Shown here piece after piece: positions 1-10,638 of a stretch of DNA of 64,000 nt. Below the pieces are notes generated by a model, which saw nothing but the letters and a program-made list of their open reading frames with translations, was not told the origin of the DNA and searched no databases. Every line of letters starts with the position of its first letter. The stretch's first letter is position 1. Position numbers and translations under genes: made by a program. Origin of the DNA: Rhodobacteraceae bacterium Alg231-30 (GTDB lineage Bacteria > Pseudomonadota > Alphaproteobacteria > Rhodobacterales > Rhodobacteraceae); contig FREU01000003.1 of NCBI GenBank assembly GCA_900143615.1, positions 1 through 64,000 of the forward strand, given 5' to 3'.

Positions 1-110
<110 letters not shown>

Positions 111-156
111 AGTAAACGACTTCAGGATAAAACGTATCTCTCTACGATGAAATCAA

Positions 157-204
157 TGCCTCACCAAAATCTAGATGAGGCAACTCAGGCCAATACAATT
201 GGCC
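157..204 (+). other. Two adjacent hairpins between 5S rRNA and tRNA-fMet
   Basis: Stem one is TGCCTCA (157-163) with TGAGGCA (176-182). Stem two is GGCCAAT (188-194) with ATTGGCC (198-204) and a three-base loop. Both stems are perfect. Neither is followed by a T-run, so they are more likely RNA processing signals in the rRNA-tRNA precursor than terminators. The processing role is an inference. Confidence 0.5.
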
Positions 205-210
205 CGGTTC

Positions 211-2017
<1,807 letters not shown>

Positions 2018-2025
<8 letters not shown>

Positions 2026-2215
2026 TCTTTAAACCTTTCTCATTAGGGGTATCATACGACACGTTGCTCGTTTCGGTTAGTTTTTTGTAATCATTTTCCG
2101 CAGAAATTCTTGCGAGATGTCTCACAAGATCTGTAATTGCGTCCGGCGTGAACTGCGAAGCCTCAGCAAAGGGCTTCGATGCACGCCCCTTCTGATGCTT
2201 CGACTTTCTGTTCAT
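2018..2215 (-). CDS. Small hypothetical protein upstream of the recombinase
   Basis: A 65-aa basic and polar protein starting MNRKSKHQKGRASK. It overlaps the recombinase start by 8 bp, which suggests translational coupling, and has GGGAG about 10 bases before its ATG. I do not recognise a family. Small proteins ahead of large serine recombinases can be accessory factors, but no motif here shows that. Its coupling and ribosome-binding site make it more credible than a chance ORF. Confidence 0.55.
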
Positions 2216-2387
2216 ACTCCAACCACTCCCATGGATATATTACCATAATATCATACAATTCAATGGCTTCGCAAATTTTAGCGAGGCGCGTTCCTATAGA
2301 TTTGATCGTTGTTTGACGTTTCATTGGTCTCTGGTCTTCCTTATTGAGGCGCGTAAAAGCGGCGTTTCGATAAGTAATTTGTTGCAT
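2163..2387 (-). CDS. Small hypothetical protein, uncertain
   Basis: A 74-aa ORF starting MQQITYRNAAFTRL that overlaps the next small ORF by 53 bp in another frame. No clear Shine-Dalgarno precedes its ATG. That ATG shares the palindromic CATG at 2385-2388 with the start proposed for the divergent plus-strand gene. An internal methionine (MKRQTTIKSIG) could be the true start. It is listed because it fits the minus-strand recombinase operon. It may not be real. Confidence 0.35.
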   Translation of the reverse strand: MQQITYRNAAFTRLNKEDQRPMKRQTTIKSIGTRLAKICEAIELYDIMVIYPWEWLEYEQKVEASEGACIEALC

Positions 2388-3303
2388 GTCTTGGAGTGTT
2401 GGGTTTGATTGTTGTGTTAAGTCATGTGATCAAAAAAGCAAAAGTGAGCAAATAGTGAGTGAATACTTTGATGGCAGGTGGGAGCAAAAGACTGCCCTGC
2501 GAAAAGCACTAGTTGCCCTAAATGCGCGCGGTGCAAGCGATCAGCGTATCACTGATCTGTTGGCCCAGTATGTAGGGAATGACAGAGTTCCAAAGTATGG
2601 GAGTGCTTCATCGCGAGCGGTGACGAGGCCAACCATACAGCGCATACGCAGTTCCGACGATAAGACACTTCGAGGCGTCCGTTCTGCGACTGTTGGCGTT
2701 TTGTATAACTTCTTGTGCCATTGCGAAGAGCTGGAAACCGATCTGTTTGACAGGAGTGCGCGTATTCACTCGGCTCATATGCTTGCGCCTCTCACCAGCG
2801 CTATCGAGGCGCATATTGGTGCAACTGACGGCCCCTTGACACATTTCAAGCTGAAGAGCTTTCAGGGTGTATATCATTTGTACCGCAAAGCGTGGACGTC
2901 TTTGGGAGCGGAATCATTCATTCGTTGCGTCATCCGATTTGATTGGGTCGGTGATGCCTTGTTCTACACCGAAGAACAGTTCTTCACAGATACAGTTGCC
3001 AATACTCAGATTGACGAGGTCGAGAGTGGAGTGGTCATTCCCTTTGGTCTAAATGTTGTCATGCTGGGCAAGCGAGCAGGCGCAGATCTGATGAAGTTTT
3101 ATTCCATCGACAACTTTTCGATTTTCCCTGATGGCAAGCAGATCATCCACAACTTCTCCGGAAACTTTATTGCCGTATACGGCAAGGGTGAGCATCCTGG
3201 ATATCGCGCCTATGCCGAGCGCGTAAGGCCAGAAAGCGCGTCGACCAAGTTCTACGCCCCGAATGAATTAAACCCAGAAATTGTAGAGCGATTGATGGGC
3301 TGA
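2386..3303 (+). CDS. Hypothetical protein, possible N-terminal DNA-binding segment
   Basis: A 305-aa soluble protein of unknown family. The segment near residues 40-105 (ALRKALVALNARG, then TRPTIQRIRSSDDKTLRG) reads like a helical DNA-binding region, with a residue pattern reminiscent of HTH proteins. The C-terminal 170 residues look like a mixed alpha/beta domain ending IPFGLNVVMLGKR and FSIFPDGKQIIHNF. The start is uncertain: the first ATG (2386) has no good ribosome-binding site, and in-frame GTG codons near 2443-2455 are alternatives. It diverges from the recombinase operon, so a regulator of the island is a reasonable guess but not shown. Confidence 0.6.
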   Translation: MSWSVGFDCCVKSCDQKSKSEQIVSEYFDGRWEQKTALRKALVALNARGASDQRITDLLAQYVGNDRVPKYGSASSRAVTRPTIQRIRSSDDKTLRGVRSATVGVLYNFLCHCEELETDLFDRSARIHSAHMLAPLTSAIEAHIGATDGPLTHFKLKSFQGVYHLYRKAWTSLGAESFIRCVIRFDWVGDALFYTEEQFFTDTVANTQIDEVESGVVIPFGLNVVMLGKRAGADLMKFYSIDNFSIFPDGKQIIHNFSGNFIAVYGKGEHPGYRAYAERVRPESASTKFYAPNELNPEIVERLMG

Positions 3304-3501
3304 TGCCTTTTGCTTTCCCGTTTCTTAAATGGGGAAGCCAGAGACTTTGCCTCTTTCTCCCCGCAAGTAAAATAGACACCGACCGTGGCTCACTGCGTTG
3401 CGCCCGCACCATCGTCATCGATTTTTCTTATCCCCTCCCAACTCCATCCTCGCCGGAGGCAAGGGTTCAACGCGAACCCCTTGTTAATTGGAGAAAAGAA
3501 A

Positions 3502-4008
3502 ATGACGACATTATTTGCACAACCTTATGACCTAGCCGCCAACGGATTTTATTTTGAATGCCGCGAAGAATACGAACACAAAGCAAGCGCCCTGCGGAAC
3601 GATTACGGCCAGCCGGTGGAGGAGTTCGAGATCCAGTTTATCGATGGTGACGACATCGATTGTGTGCTTGCTGGTGCCGTAGGTCTCACCCAAGGAAACG
3701 CGGCGCGTTTTCTTGAGGTTGCCGAAGAATGGGAGGAAGATCAAAAGATCCGTTATATTCTCGCTGTTGGTGAATGTGGCTATGATTTCGACTTGGCCAG
3801 TGATGACCCCCGCGATTTGAATGTCGACATCTACGAGGTCGAGACCATGCGCGAACTGGCCGAACAATTCGTCGATGAAGGCCTCTGTGGAGAGATCCCC
3901 GACAGCATGCGCTTTTACTTCGACTATGACGCCTACGCCCGCGATTTGGCGATGGATTATAGCGAAACAACAATCAACGGATCCCGCATCATTTATCGGT
4001 GCGGGTAA
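3502..4008 (+). CDS. ardA: ArdA-type antirestriction protein
   Basis: A 168-aa, very acidic protein. ArdA proteins mimic B-form DNA and inhibit type I restriction enzymes as mobile elements enter a host. The C-terminal part, with MRELAEQFVDEGLCGEIP and then FYFDYDAYARDLAMDY, matches the typical ArdA end in which a Y(F)DYEAxARDL motif is conserved. The ATG at 3502 is chosen over an upstream in-frame codon because GGAGA lies just before it (3490-3494). A bulged inverted repeat (AAGGGTTC / GAACCCCTT, 3461-3482) sits directly upstream and could be an operator. A type I restriction system is encoded 540 bp downstream, so the element carries both restriction and antirestriction functions. Confidence 0.8.
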   Translation: MTTLFAQPYDLAANGFYFECREEYEHKASALRNDYGQPVEEFEIQFIDGDDIDCVLAGAVGLTQGNAARFLEVAEEWEEDQKIRYILAVGECGYDFDLASDDPRDLNVDIYEVETMRELAEQFVDEGLCGEIPDSMRFYFDYDAYARDLAMDYSETTINGSRIIYRCG

Positions 4009-4063
4009 TACCGTTCAAACCTACGGTCTCGGTACTACCATTTTTTTGAGTTAAGGTGCGCCG

Positions 4064-4124
4064 CAAGATGTGTGTGGTAGTACCACACGATCTTGAAAAG
4101 GGGGCTGCTGCGCTCCCCCGTTTT
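4064..4124 (+). terminator. Long palindrome and terminator-like hairpin after ardA
   Basis: Bases 4064-4095 form an extended inverted repeat. CAAGAT pairs with ATCTTG at the outside and GTGTGGTA with TACCACAC inside, with one offset base. Immediately after it GGGGG (4100-4104) and CCCCC (4115-4119) form a second hairpin followed by GTTTTA. The second hairpin can act as a rho-independent terminator for the ardA transcript. The first may be a protein-binding palindrome. Both roles are inferred. Confidence 0.5.
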
Positions 4125-4547
4125 ATCCCCCAAAGCCATGATGAAGTTCAGGCATTGAGCCCTTCCATCATCATACAAACATACCGGTGTTTGATCCCTC
4201 ACAAGGAGACTGCGCTCTCCCTGTACCCTTCGCCCATTTCATGGAGATAAAAGAAGGGAGCATTCGCGCTGCCCTTCCTTTAAACCTTCCCATCGACTTG
4301 GGCGGCGTTCCTGCCCCCAAGACCCCAGACCAACCCTGCGCGGTTTGGATGTCGCCAGCTTGTGAAAGCTGGACCTGCAAGCGTGCGATCATACAGATGC
4401 ATGCGCATCGCTGATCTGACTTTATCGCTATGCAAAACAAGGCAAATTCTGTAATGTTATTCGGTAGTTGGTTCGCGTAAAGGTTGCGCGATTTACCGAG
4501 GGTATTAGCAAGGCGGCACAAAGCCCGTCAGGAAGAATTTAGAGCGC
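4125..4547. other. Non-coding stretch before hsdM
   Basis: About 420 bases without a convincing gene. Short ORFs on both strands have no recognisable content or ribosome-binding site. The stretch must contain the promoter of the hsd operon, but I could not pick out a clear -35/-10 pair. AGGAAG at about 4530 is the probable ribosome-binding site of hsdM. Confidence 0.5.
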
Positions 4548-6020
4548 ATGTTTGAGCAAACTTTCAAGACCATCGATGACGTCCTTTGGAAAGAGGCTGG
4601 CTGTACCACCGAGCTGGATTACACCGAGCAATCCTCGTGGATGCTATTCCTGAAATACCTCGATGATCTCGAACATGAACGCTCACTGGAGGCGGAGCTG
4701 GTCGGCAAGGCTTATACCTACATCATCGACCCTGCGCACCACTGGTCCAAATGGGCCGCGCCGAAAAAATCCGATGGCACCTTTGACCATGACAACGCTC
4801 TCACTGGCGATGACCTGATCCAATACGTCAACACTGATCTATTTCCCTACCTACAGGGCTTCAAGCAACGTGCCTCTGGCCCAGATACCATCGAATATAA
4901 AATCGGTGAAATCTTTGGCGAAATCAAAAACAAATTCCAAAGCGGCTACTCTCTGCGTGACGCGTTAGAGCTGATGGACAGCCTGCGGTTCCGCTCTCAA
5001 AAGGAAAAGCACGAGCTGTCTCACCTATATGAGGCCAAGATCAAAAACATGGGTAATGCGGGGCGCAATGGCGGGGAGTACTACACACCGCGTCCGCTGA
5101 TCCGCGCCATGATCCAAGTCGTGAAGCCCCAAATCGGCGAAACCGTCTATGATGGCGCGGTCGGCTCTGCGGGCTTCTTGTGTGAGGCCCATGACTATAT
5201 GCGTCATGAGCTGGGCGATCTGACCACCACGCAGCTCAACACCCTGCAATCCAACACCTTCTATGGCCGTGAAAAGAAATCGCTCGCCTATGTGATCGCG
5301 ATCATGAACATGATCTTGCACGGCATCGAGACACCCAACATCATTCACACCAACACCCTGTCCGAGAACATTCGTGATGTGCAGGAAAAAGACCGTCACG
5401 ATGTGATCCTTGCCAACCCGCCCTTTGGCGGCAAAGAACGCGCAGAGGTGCAGCAGAACTTCCCGATCAAAACCGGTGAAACCGCATTCCTATTCCTGCA
5501 ACACTTTATCAAACACCTAAAGGCAGGCGGGCGCGCCGCGATTGTCATTAAAAACACATTCCTCAGCAATTCCGACAATGCGTCCAAAGCATTGCGCAAA
5601 GAACTGCTGACATCGTGCAACCTGCACACCGTGCTGGATTGCCCCTCGGGCACCTTCCTCGGCGCGGGGGTGAAAACCGTTGTGCTGTTTTTCGAGAAAG
5701 GCGCGCCGACGCATAAGACGTGGTTTTACCAGCTCGAGCCCAAATCCGCCGATGGCAAACCGCGCAACATGGGCAAGACAAATCCGCTCAATGACAATGA
5801 CCTGAAAGAATTTGTCGCGCTGCAAACCAGCTTTGCAGACAGCGAGCAATCATGGTCGCTGGATATTTCCACGCTGGATGACGCCTATGACCTGTCGGTG
5901 AAAAACCCGAACACCCCCGAAGAAGCCCCCCTGCGCGAGCCCGCCGAAATCATGGATGAAATCGCCGCACTGGACAAAGAGAGTGCCGAGCTTCTGGCGA
6001 CCATTCGGGGTCTGCTATGA
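4548..6020 (+). CDS. hsdM: Type I restriction-modification system, methyltransferase subunit HsdM
   Basis: This 490-aa N6-adenine DNA methyltransferase subunit forms the HsdM2S modification core and, with HsdR, the restriction complex. The N-terminal HsdM helical domain spans about residues 1-140. The catalytic N6_Mtase domain has the SAM-binding motif as VYDGAVGSAGFL (about residue 200) and the catalytic motif NPPFGG within DVILANPPFGGKE (about residue 288). The length is normal for the family. It overlaps hsdS by 4 bp (ATGA), and the order hsdM-hsdS-hsdR indicates one operon. All key motifs are present, so the enzyme should be active. Confidence 0.96.
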   Translation: MFEQTFKTIDDVLWKEAGCTTELDYTEQSSWMLFLKYLDDLEHERSLEAELVGKAYTYIIDPAHHWSKWAAPKKSDGTFDHDNALTGDDLIQYVNTDLFPYLQGFKQRASGPDTIEYKIGEIFGEIKNKFQSGYSLRDALELMDSLRFRSQKEKHELSHLYEAKIKNMGNAGRNGGEYYTPRPLIRAMIQVVKPQIGETVYDGAVGSAGFLCEAHDYMRHELGDLTTTQLNTLQSNTFYGREKKSLAYVIAIMNMILHGIETPNIIHTNTLSENIRDVQEKDRHDVILANPPFGGKERAEVQQNFPIKTGETAFLFLQHFIKHLKAGGRAAIVIKNTFLSNSDNASKALRKELLTSCNLHTVLDCPSGTFLGAGVKTVVLFFEKGAPTHKTWFYQLEPKSADGKPRNMGKTNPLNDNDLKEFVALQTSFADSEQSWSLDISTLDDAYDLSVKNPNTPEEAPLREPAEIMDEIAALDKESAELLATIRGLL

Positions 6021-7279
6021 AGGCGGAGTGGGAAGAGAAGACGCTTGGTGAGGTGTCTGATATTATCAACGGAGGCACCCCAAAATCAAAGGTAGCTGAA
6101 TTTTGGGACGGTAATGTCAACTGGCTAACACCAAAGGACATGGGGAAACTTGACGGAAAATATGTAGCTGAAACCCCAAGGAAAATCACAGAGTTGGGGC
6201 TTCAAAAGTCGTCGGCAAAGCTAGCGAAACCCAGATCTGTAATCATGTCGACCCGCGCACCTATCGGGCACTTAGCAATCAATGAAGTGCCGATGGCGTT
6301 TAACCAAGGGTGCAGAGCTTTGCAGCCAAATGAAGGTACCGACGAACATTTCCTTTTTTACTATTTACTCGCGAATGTTACCCCATTGAACGACTTGGGC
6401 ACCGGAACTACTTTTAAAGAACTTTCTGGAAAGGCTTTGAAGGAATTCAAAATCCCCCTCCCACCACTCGCGGAGCAAAAACAGATTGTCTCTGTGTTGG
6501 ATCAAGCCTTTGCGGGGATAGAGCGGGCGGCGGAGGCGGCGCGCAAAAACCGCGACAACGCCCGCGAACTGTTTGAGACCACCCTAAACGCCACCTTCAC
6601 CCAAAAAGGCAAAGGCTGGGTGGAAACGACTTTGGGTGAGGTTTGTGAAATCACGCATGGTTTTGCTTTTAAAGGTAGTAATTTTGGCGTGTCTGATAAT
6701 GAAGAAGAGCCTATTGTGCTTACCCCTGGAAACTATTCAGAAGCAGGCCGCTTGGTTTTTACAGCGAAGAACACCAAGCGTTTCAACGGTGAGGTTCCGG
6801 TTAGTTACCTATTTGAAGTTGGCGAGCTTACGGTTGTGATGACCGATCTTTCTTCACAGATGAAGCTGCTGGGAAAACCTGCATTCATCGAGCATAGACA
6901 CATATTACATAATCAACGAATTGGGAGGGTAATATTCAAGACCGATTTTGTTGATCGAAAGTTCGTATATTATTTTTTGAGGTCACGGGTCGCATCCGTG
7001 GCGATACAAGAGACCTCAACGGGGACTATGGTTCGCCACACGGCACCAAAGCGGATATTAGCCCTGCGTTTTCCACTCCCAACGGACCGGAATCTGCTAA
7101 GCGCAGCAATTGGTAGGTTAGACCAGCTAGAGGCCAAAACCCAATGCCTCGAAATCCTCTACCAACAAAAGCTCGACGCGTTGGAGGAATTGAAACACTC
7201 TCTTTTACAAAAGGCCTTTGCCGGAGAGCTTACCGTTGATTTTGTAGCGGACAGGGCAGAGGACGCATTAGCGATTTAG
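6017..7279 (+). CDS. hsdS: Type I restriction-modification system, specificity subunit HsdS
   Basis: The 420-aa DNA recognition subunit has the usual two-halved layout. Target recognition domain 1 is at about residues 1-150, opening WEEKTLGEVSDIINGGTPK. A first conserved helical spacer follows (PLPPLAEQKQIVSVLDQAF, about 150-195). Target recognition domain 2 is at about 205-375, opening WVETTLGEVCEITHG, and a second spacer ends in LLQKAFAGEL. The parallel WxExTLGEV openings show the internal duplication. The recognition domains are more AT-rich than the flanking hsdM and hsdR DNA, as is common where domains are exchanged by recombination. The bipartite recognition sequence cannot be predicted here. 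Confidence 0.94.
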   Translation: MKAEWEEKTLGEVSDIINGGTPKSKVAEFWDGNVNWLTPKDMGKLDGKYVAETPRKITELGLQKSSAKLAKPRSVIMSTRAPIGHLAINEVPMAFNQGCRALQPNEGTDEHFLFYYLLANVTPLNDLGTGTTFKELSGKALKEFKIPLPPLAEQKQIVSVLDQAFAGIERAAEAARKNRDNARELFETTLNATFTQKGKGWVETTLGEVCEITHGFAFKGSNFGVSDNEEEPIVLTPGNYSEAGRLVFTAKNTKRFNGEVPVSYLFEVGELTVVMTDLSSQMKLLGKPAFIEHRHILHNQRIGRVIFKTDFVDRKFVYYFLRSRVASVAIQETSTGTMVRHTAPKRILALRFPLPTDRNLLSAAIGRLDQLEAKTQCLEILYQQKLDALEELKHSLLQKAFAGELTVDFVADRAEDALAI

Positions 7280-7287
7280 GATATTTT

Positions 7288-9615
7288 ATGAACGAAGCAG
7301 AAACCCGCGCAGAATTAATCGATCCCGCCCTTGCCGCCGCCGGATGGGGCGTTGTTGATGGATCACGGGTGCGGCGCGAGGTGATCACACTGGGCCGTTT
7401 GCAAGGCGCGGGCAAACGCAGCTCTCAGGACATCGCCGATTATGTGCTGTTCTATCGCGGTCAAAAGCTCGCCGTGATCGAAGCCAAACGCCGCAACCTG
7501 CCCGACACCGAGGGCGTGGCGCAGGCCAAGAAATACGCGGCGTCCTTGCAATGCCGTTTTGCCTATTCCACCAATGGCGCAGGCATCTATCGCATCGATA
7601 TGGAAACGGGGTATGAGACCTATGTCGACCGTTACCCCACGCCAGAAGAGCTGTGGGACGCCACCTATGCCGTGCCCAACCTGTGGCGCAACCGTTTCGG
7701 CGCTGTCCCGTTCGAGGACAAAGGCGGCCAATGGCAGGCGCGCTATTACCAGCACAACGCCATCAACCAAACGCTGGAAGCTATCGCAGACGGCCAAGAC
7801 CGCATTTTGCTGACACTGGCGACAGGCACGGGTAAAACCGCCGTGGCGTTCCAATTGGCGTGGAAGCTGTTTCATGCCCGCTGGAACCTGAATGATTGGA
7901 AAACGGACGCCGAGCCAACCCGCCGCCCGCGCATCCTGTTTCTGGCCGACCGCAATATTCTGGCCAATCAGGCGTATAATTCATTCTCGGCCTTCCCCGA
8001 GGATGCATTGGTGCGGATCAGCCCCAAAGAGATCAGCAAAAAGGGACGCGTTCCCAAGAACGGCAATATCTTTTTCACGATCTTCCAGACGTTCATGACG
8101 GGAGAAGAAGGCGCCGAGAACTACGGCGACTACCCGCGTGATTTCTTTGATTTGATCATCATCGACGAATGCCATCGCGGCGGCGCAAATGACGAAGGCA
8201 ATTGGCATGGGATTTTGGAATATTTCGCCCCTGCCGTGCAGCTTGGACTGACTGCTACGCCCAAACGCAAAGACAACGTCGACACCTACGGCTATTTCGG
8301 CGATCCCGTTTACACCTATTCCCTAAAAGAAGGCATTAACGATGGATATCTGACGCCCTTCAAGGTGAACCAGATCGCCACCACGCTGGATGATTACGTT
8401 TACACCTCCGATGATGCTGTGATCGAAGGCGAGGTTGAGGAAGGTAAGCGGTACTCTGAGGGCGAGTTCAACCGCGTGATTGAGATCGCGGAGCGCGAAA
8501 AATACCGCGTGAGTTTGGTGATGCAGGCGATTGATCAGTCGCAAAAAACCATCGTGTTTTGTGCCACGCAAGAGCACGCCTTGGCTGTGCGCGATTTGAT
8601 CAACCAGATGAAGACCAGCACCGACCCGAATTATTGCGTGCGCGTGACTGCCGAAGATGGCGCACTGGGCGAGCAGTGGCTGGAAGAATTTCAAGACAAC
8701 GAGAAAACCATTCCCACGGTTCTAACGACGTCGCAAAAGCTCTCAACCGGTGTGGATGCCCGCAATGTGCGCAACATCGTTTTGATGCGCCCTGTGAATT
8801 CGATGATTGAGTTTAAGCAGATCATCGGGCGGGGTACGCGGTTGTTTGATGGCAAGGATTACTTCACCGTTTATGACTTCGTGAAGGCCTATGAACATTT
8901 CAACGATCCCGAATGGGATGGCGAACCTGCTGAACCGGTGGAAACCACCACTGCTGGCGGTTCTGGCGACGGTGAAAAAGACGACACACCACGTGAACCC
9001 AATGAAGATGGCGAAGACAAGCCCAAACGCGAGAAGGTGAAAATCAAACTTGCGGATGGCAAAGAACGTACCCTGCAACACATGAGCGCGACAACGTTCT
9101 GGAGCCCTGAAGGCAAGCCGATGTCGGCGGCAGAGTTTATTGAGCGGATGTTTGGCGAACTGCCGGAATTGTTCAAAGATGAAGATGAACTGCGAGAGAT
9201 TTGGAGCAAGCCTGATACAAGAAAAGCCTTACTCGATGCGCTTTCCGAGAAAGGTTACGGGCAGGATCAGCTTAATGAAATTAAGGGGCTGATCAACGCG
9301 GAAAAAAGCGACCTCTTTGATGTGCTTGCATACATCGCATTTGCGCTATCGCCAATTTCGCGGAGGAAAAGAGCTGATCTTGGAGAGCAGAATATCGCAG
9401 CTGAGTACGACGAAAAGCTGCGCTTGTTCCTGAGTTTTGTGCTGGCGCAATATGTTCGCGAAGGCGTTAGCGAGCTTGATCAAGCCAAACTGCCGGATCT
9501 GCTGGAATTAAAGTATCAGGCTGTTTCTGATGCTGCTGCGGAGCTTGGTGGCGTTTCACGTATTAGGGAGGCTTTTGTAGGCTTCCAGAAACATTTGTAT
9601 CACGGTGAGCTTTGA
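7288..9615 (+). CDS. hsdR: Type I restriction-modification system, endonuclease/translocase subunit HsdR (EcoEI-like)
   Basis: This 775-aa motor and nuclease subunit has an N-terminal PD-(D/E)xK nuclease domain with DYVLFYRGQKLAVIEAKRR (D, then ExK) near residues 50-68. The SF2 helicase motifs follow: Walker A LATGTGKTAVAF (about 178), DECHRGG (about 293), LTATPKR (about 320), and the C-terminal RecA-like domain with TGVDARNVRNIV and QIIGRGTRLFDG. An acidic linker (about 550-585) leads to an EcoEI-type C-terminal region. The size fits the EcoEI group, shorter than EcoKI or EcoR124. It begins 8 bp after hsdS. No disruption is visible. Confidence 0.95.
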   Translation: MNEAETRAELIDPALAAAGWGVVDGSRVRREVITLGRLQGAGKRSSQDIADYVLFYRGQKLAVIEAKRRNLPDTEGVAQAKKYAASLQCRFAYSTNGAGIYRIDMETGYETYVDRYPTPEELWDATYAVPNLWRNRFGAVPFEDKGGQWQARYYQHNAINQTLEAIADGQDRILLTLATGTGKTAVAFQLAWKLFHARWNLNDWKTDAEPTRRPRILFLADRNILANQAYNSFSAFPEDALVRISPKEISKKGRVPKNGNIFFTIFQTFMTGEEGAENYGDYPRDFFDLIIIDECHRGGANDEGNWHGILEYFAPAVQLGLTATPKRKDNVDTYGYFGDPVYTYSLKEGINDGYLTPFKVNQIATTLDDYVYTSDDAVIEGEVEEGKRYSEGEFNRVIEIAEREKYRVSLVMQAIDQSQKTIVFCATQEHALAVRDLINQMKTSTDPNYCVRVTAEDGALGEQWLEEFQDNEKTIPTVLTTSQKLSTGVDARNVRNIVLMRPVNSMIEFKQIIGRGTRLFDGKDYFTVYDFVKAYEHFNDPEWDGEPAEPVETTTAGGSGDGEKDDTPREPNEDGEDKPKREKVKIKLADGKERTLQHMSATTFWSPEGKPMSAAEFIERMFGELPELFKDEDELREIWSKPDTRKALLDALSEKGYGQDQLNEIKGLINAEKSDLFDVLAYIAFALSPISRRKRADLGEQNIAAEYDEKLRLFLSFVLAQYVREGVSELDQAKLPDLLELKYQAVSDAAAELGGVSRIREAFVGFQKHLYHGEL

Positions 9616-9677
9616 GGCGATGAAAATCGTTCTCGGATTTCCCAAATAGAAGATTGAATAATAGCTAAGGATTTTAA

Positions 9678-10637
9678 ATGGCATTACCTTCAAATTACCG
9701 GTGGATCGTAGTTGGAAATTTAGCGATCAGGAACCGCGCTAATGTACCACATTACGCACCCGATTTTGCAATTGGGGACTTGATTGCGGCGATCAATGAT
9801 AGGATCGCTCGAGGCGATGTGCATCGTGAGTATTCCAAAAATTCTCGCCTTATGTGGTGTGAAAATTTCGAAGACGGCGACGTTTTCTATCGCCTAATTT
9901 TACAGGTGGGTGACAAGAACGTAACTGGTGTCTCGTTTCTTCATTTTGAAACCAAGGAGACACGTGACATCGAGAAGGAAGAAGAAGAAGGCGGTCATTA
10001 TGCTGCCCACATCTTGATCAAGAAAGCGGCTGACCCACATGGGCGACACCTGATCCTTATAGAAAAGGTTCCCGGCGTTTATCTTTCGTCAGTTAAGGAT
10101 CATCTGACGTGGGTTTGCAAAAACGCACTTTATGAGAAGGAAGCGCAGGATGATGATGGTGAAATAAAGCGCTTTCGACCGGTGTTTGATATAGATGGCC
10201 ACCAGTCCCGAACGATCCGTGAAGCACTGAGAACTGGAACGCTTCAGGATATCGAGTTCATTGGGCATGAAGAAAACCATGAAGATGGATTGGATGAAGA
10301 CCCCATCGTGGAAGAGGTCGTTCATGAAGCAAGATGGGAAATTAAAAAGCGCGTATCCGATGATCAAGCGCAAACGATCTTTGGGCGTGTCGGTGGGTTC
10401 TTAGATCGTTTCAGAGGTGGTGCAGATGACACACAAATCTTTGTGAGGATTAAAGCTGCAAATGGGCAAATCAAACGAACTGAGGTGCATCATAATGGGG
10501 ATGAAATTCTTGAGCAGGCGTTTGTGCAGAATGAGATCGTGAACGAGTTCGATCCGCCGTTGACACAACGCTATGCAGCTTTTCGTCAAGACATGATACA
10601 AAAAATGGTCGATGTGGCCAACAATGTAGGCGGTTGA
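9678..10637 (+). CDS. Unknown soluble protein, first gene of a coupled two-gene module
   Basis: A 319-aa protein with no signal peptide or membrane segment and no motif I can name. The N-terminal two thirds look alpha/beta, opening YRWIVVGNLAIRNRANVP. An acidic stretch is at about 95-105 (DIEKEEEEGG) and another at about 195-215 (HEENHEDGLDEDP). A beta-rich part follows, with TQIFVRIKAANGQIKRTEV, and then a C-terminal helix. The start has TAAGGA seven bases upstream. It lies 62 bp after hsdR and its stop is one base before the ATG of a membrane protein gene, so the two are almost certainly co-translated. The pairing of a roughly 320-aa soluble protein with a four-helix membrane protein resembles membrane-effector defence systems such as Kiwa in outline only. 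Homology is not claimed. Confidence 0.75.
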   Translation: MALPSNYRWIVVGNLAIRNRANVPHYAPDFAIGDLIAAINDRIARGDVHREYSKNSRLMWCENFEDGDVFYRLILQVGDKNVTGVSFLHFETKETRDIEKEEEEGGHYAAHILIKKAADPHGRHLILIEKVPGVYLSSVKDHLTWVCKNALYEKEAQDDDGEIKRFRPVFDIDGHQSRTIREALRTGTLQDIEFIGHEENHEDGLDEDPIVEEVVHEARWEIKKRVSDDQAQTIFGRVGGFLDRFRGGADDTQIFVRIKAANGQIKRTEVHHNGDEILEQAFVQNEIVNEFDPPLTQRYAAFRQDMIQKMVDVANNVGG

Positions 10638-10638
10638 T

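Noticed and set aside
4171-4521. Opposed ORFs of 75 and 116 codons between ardA and hsdM
   Set aside because: They overlap on opposite strands, lack recognisable motifs and ribosome-binding sites, and fit chance open frames.
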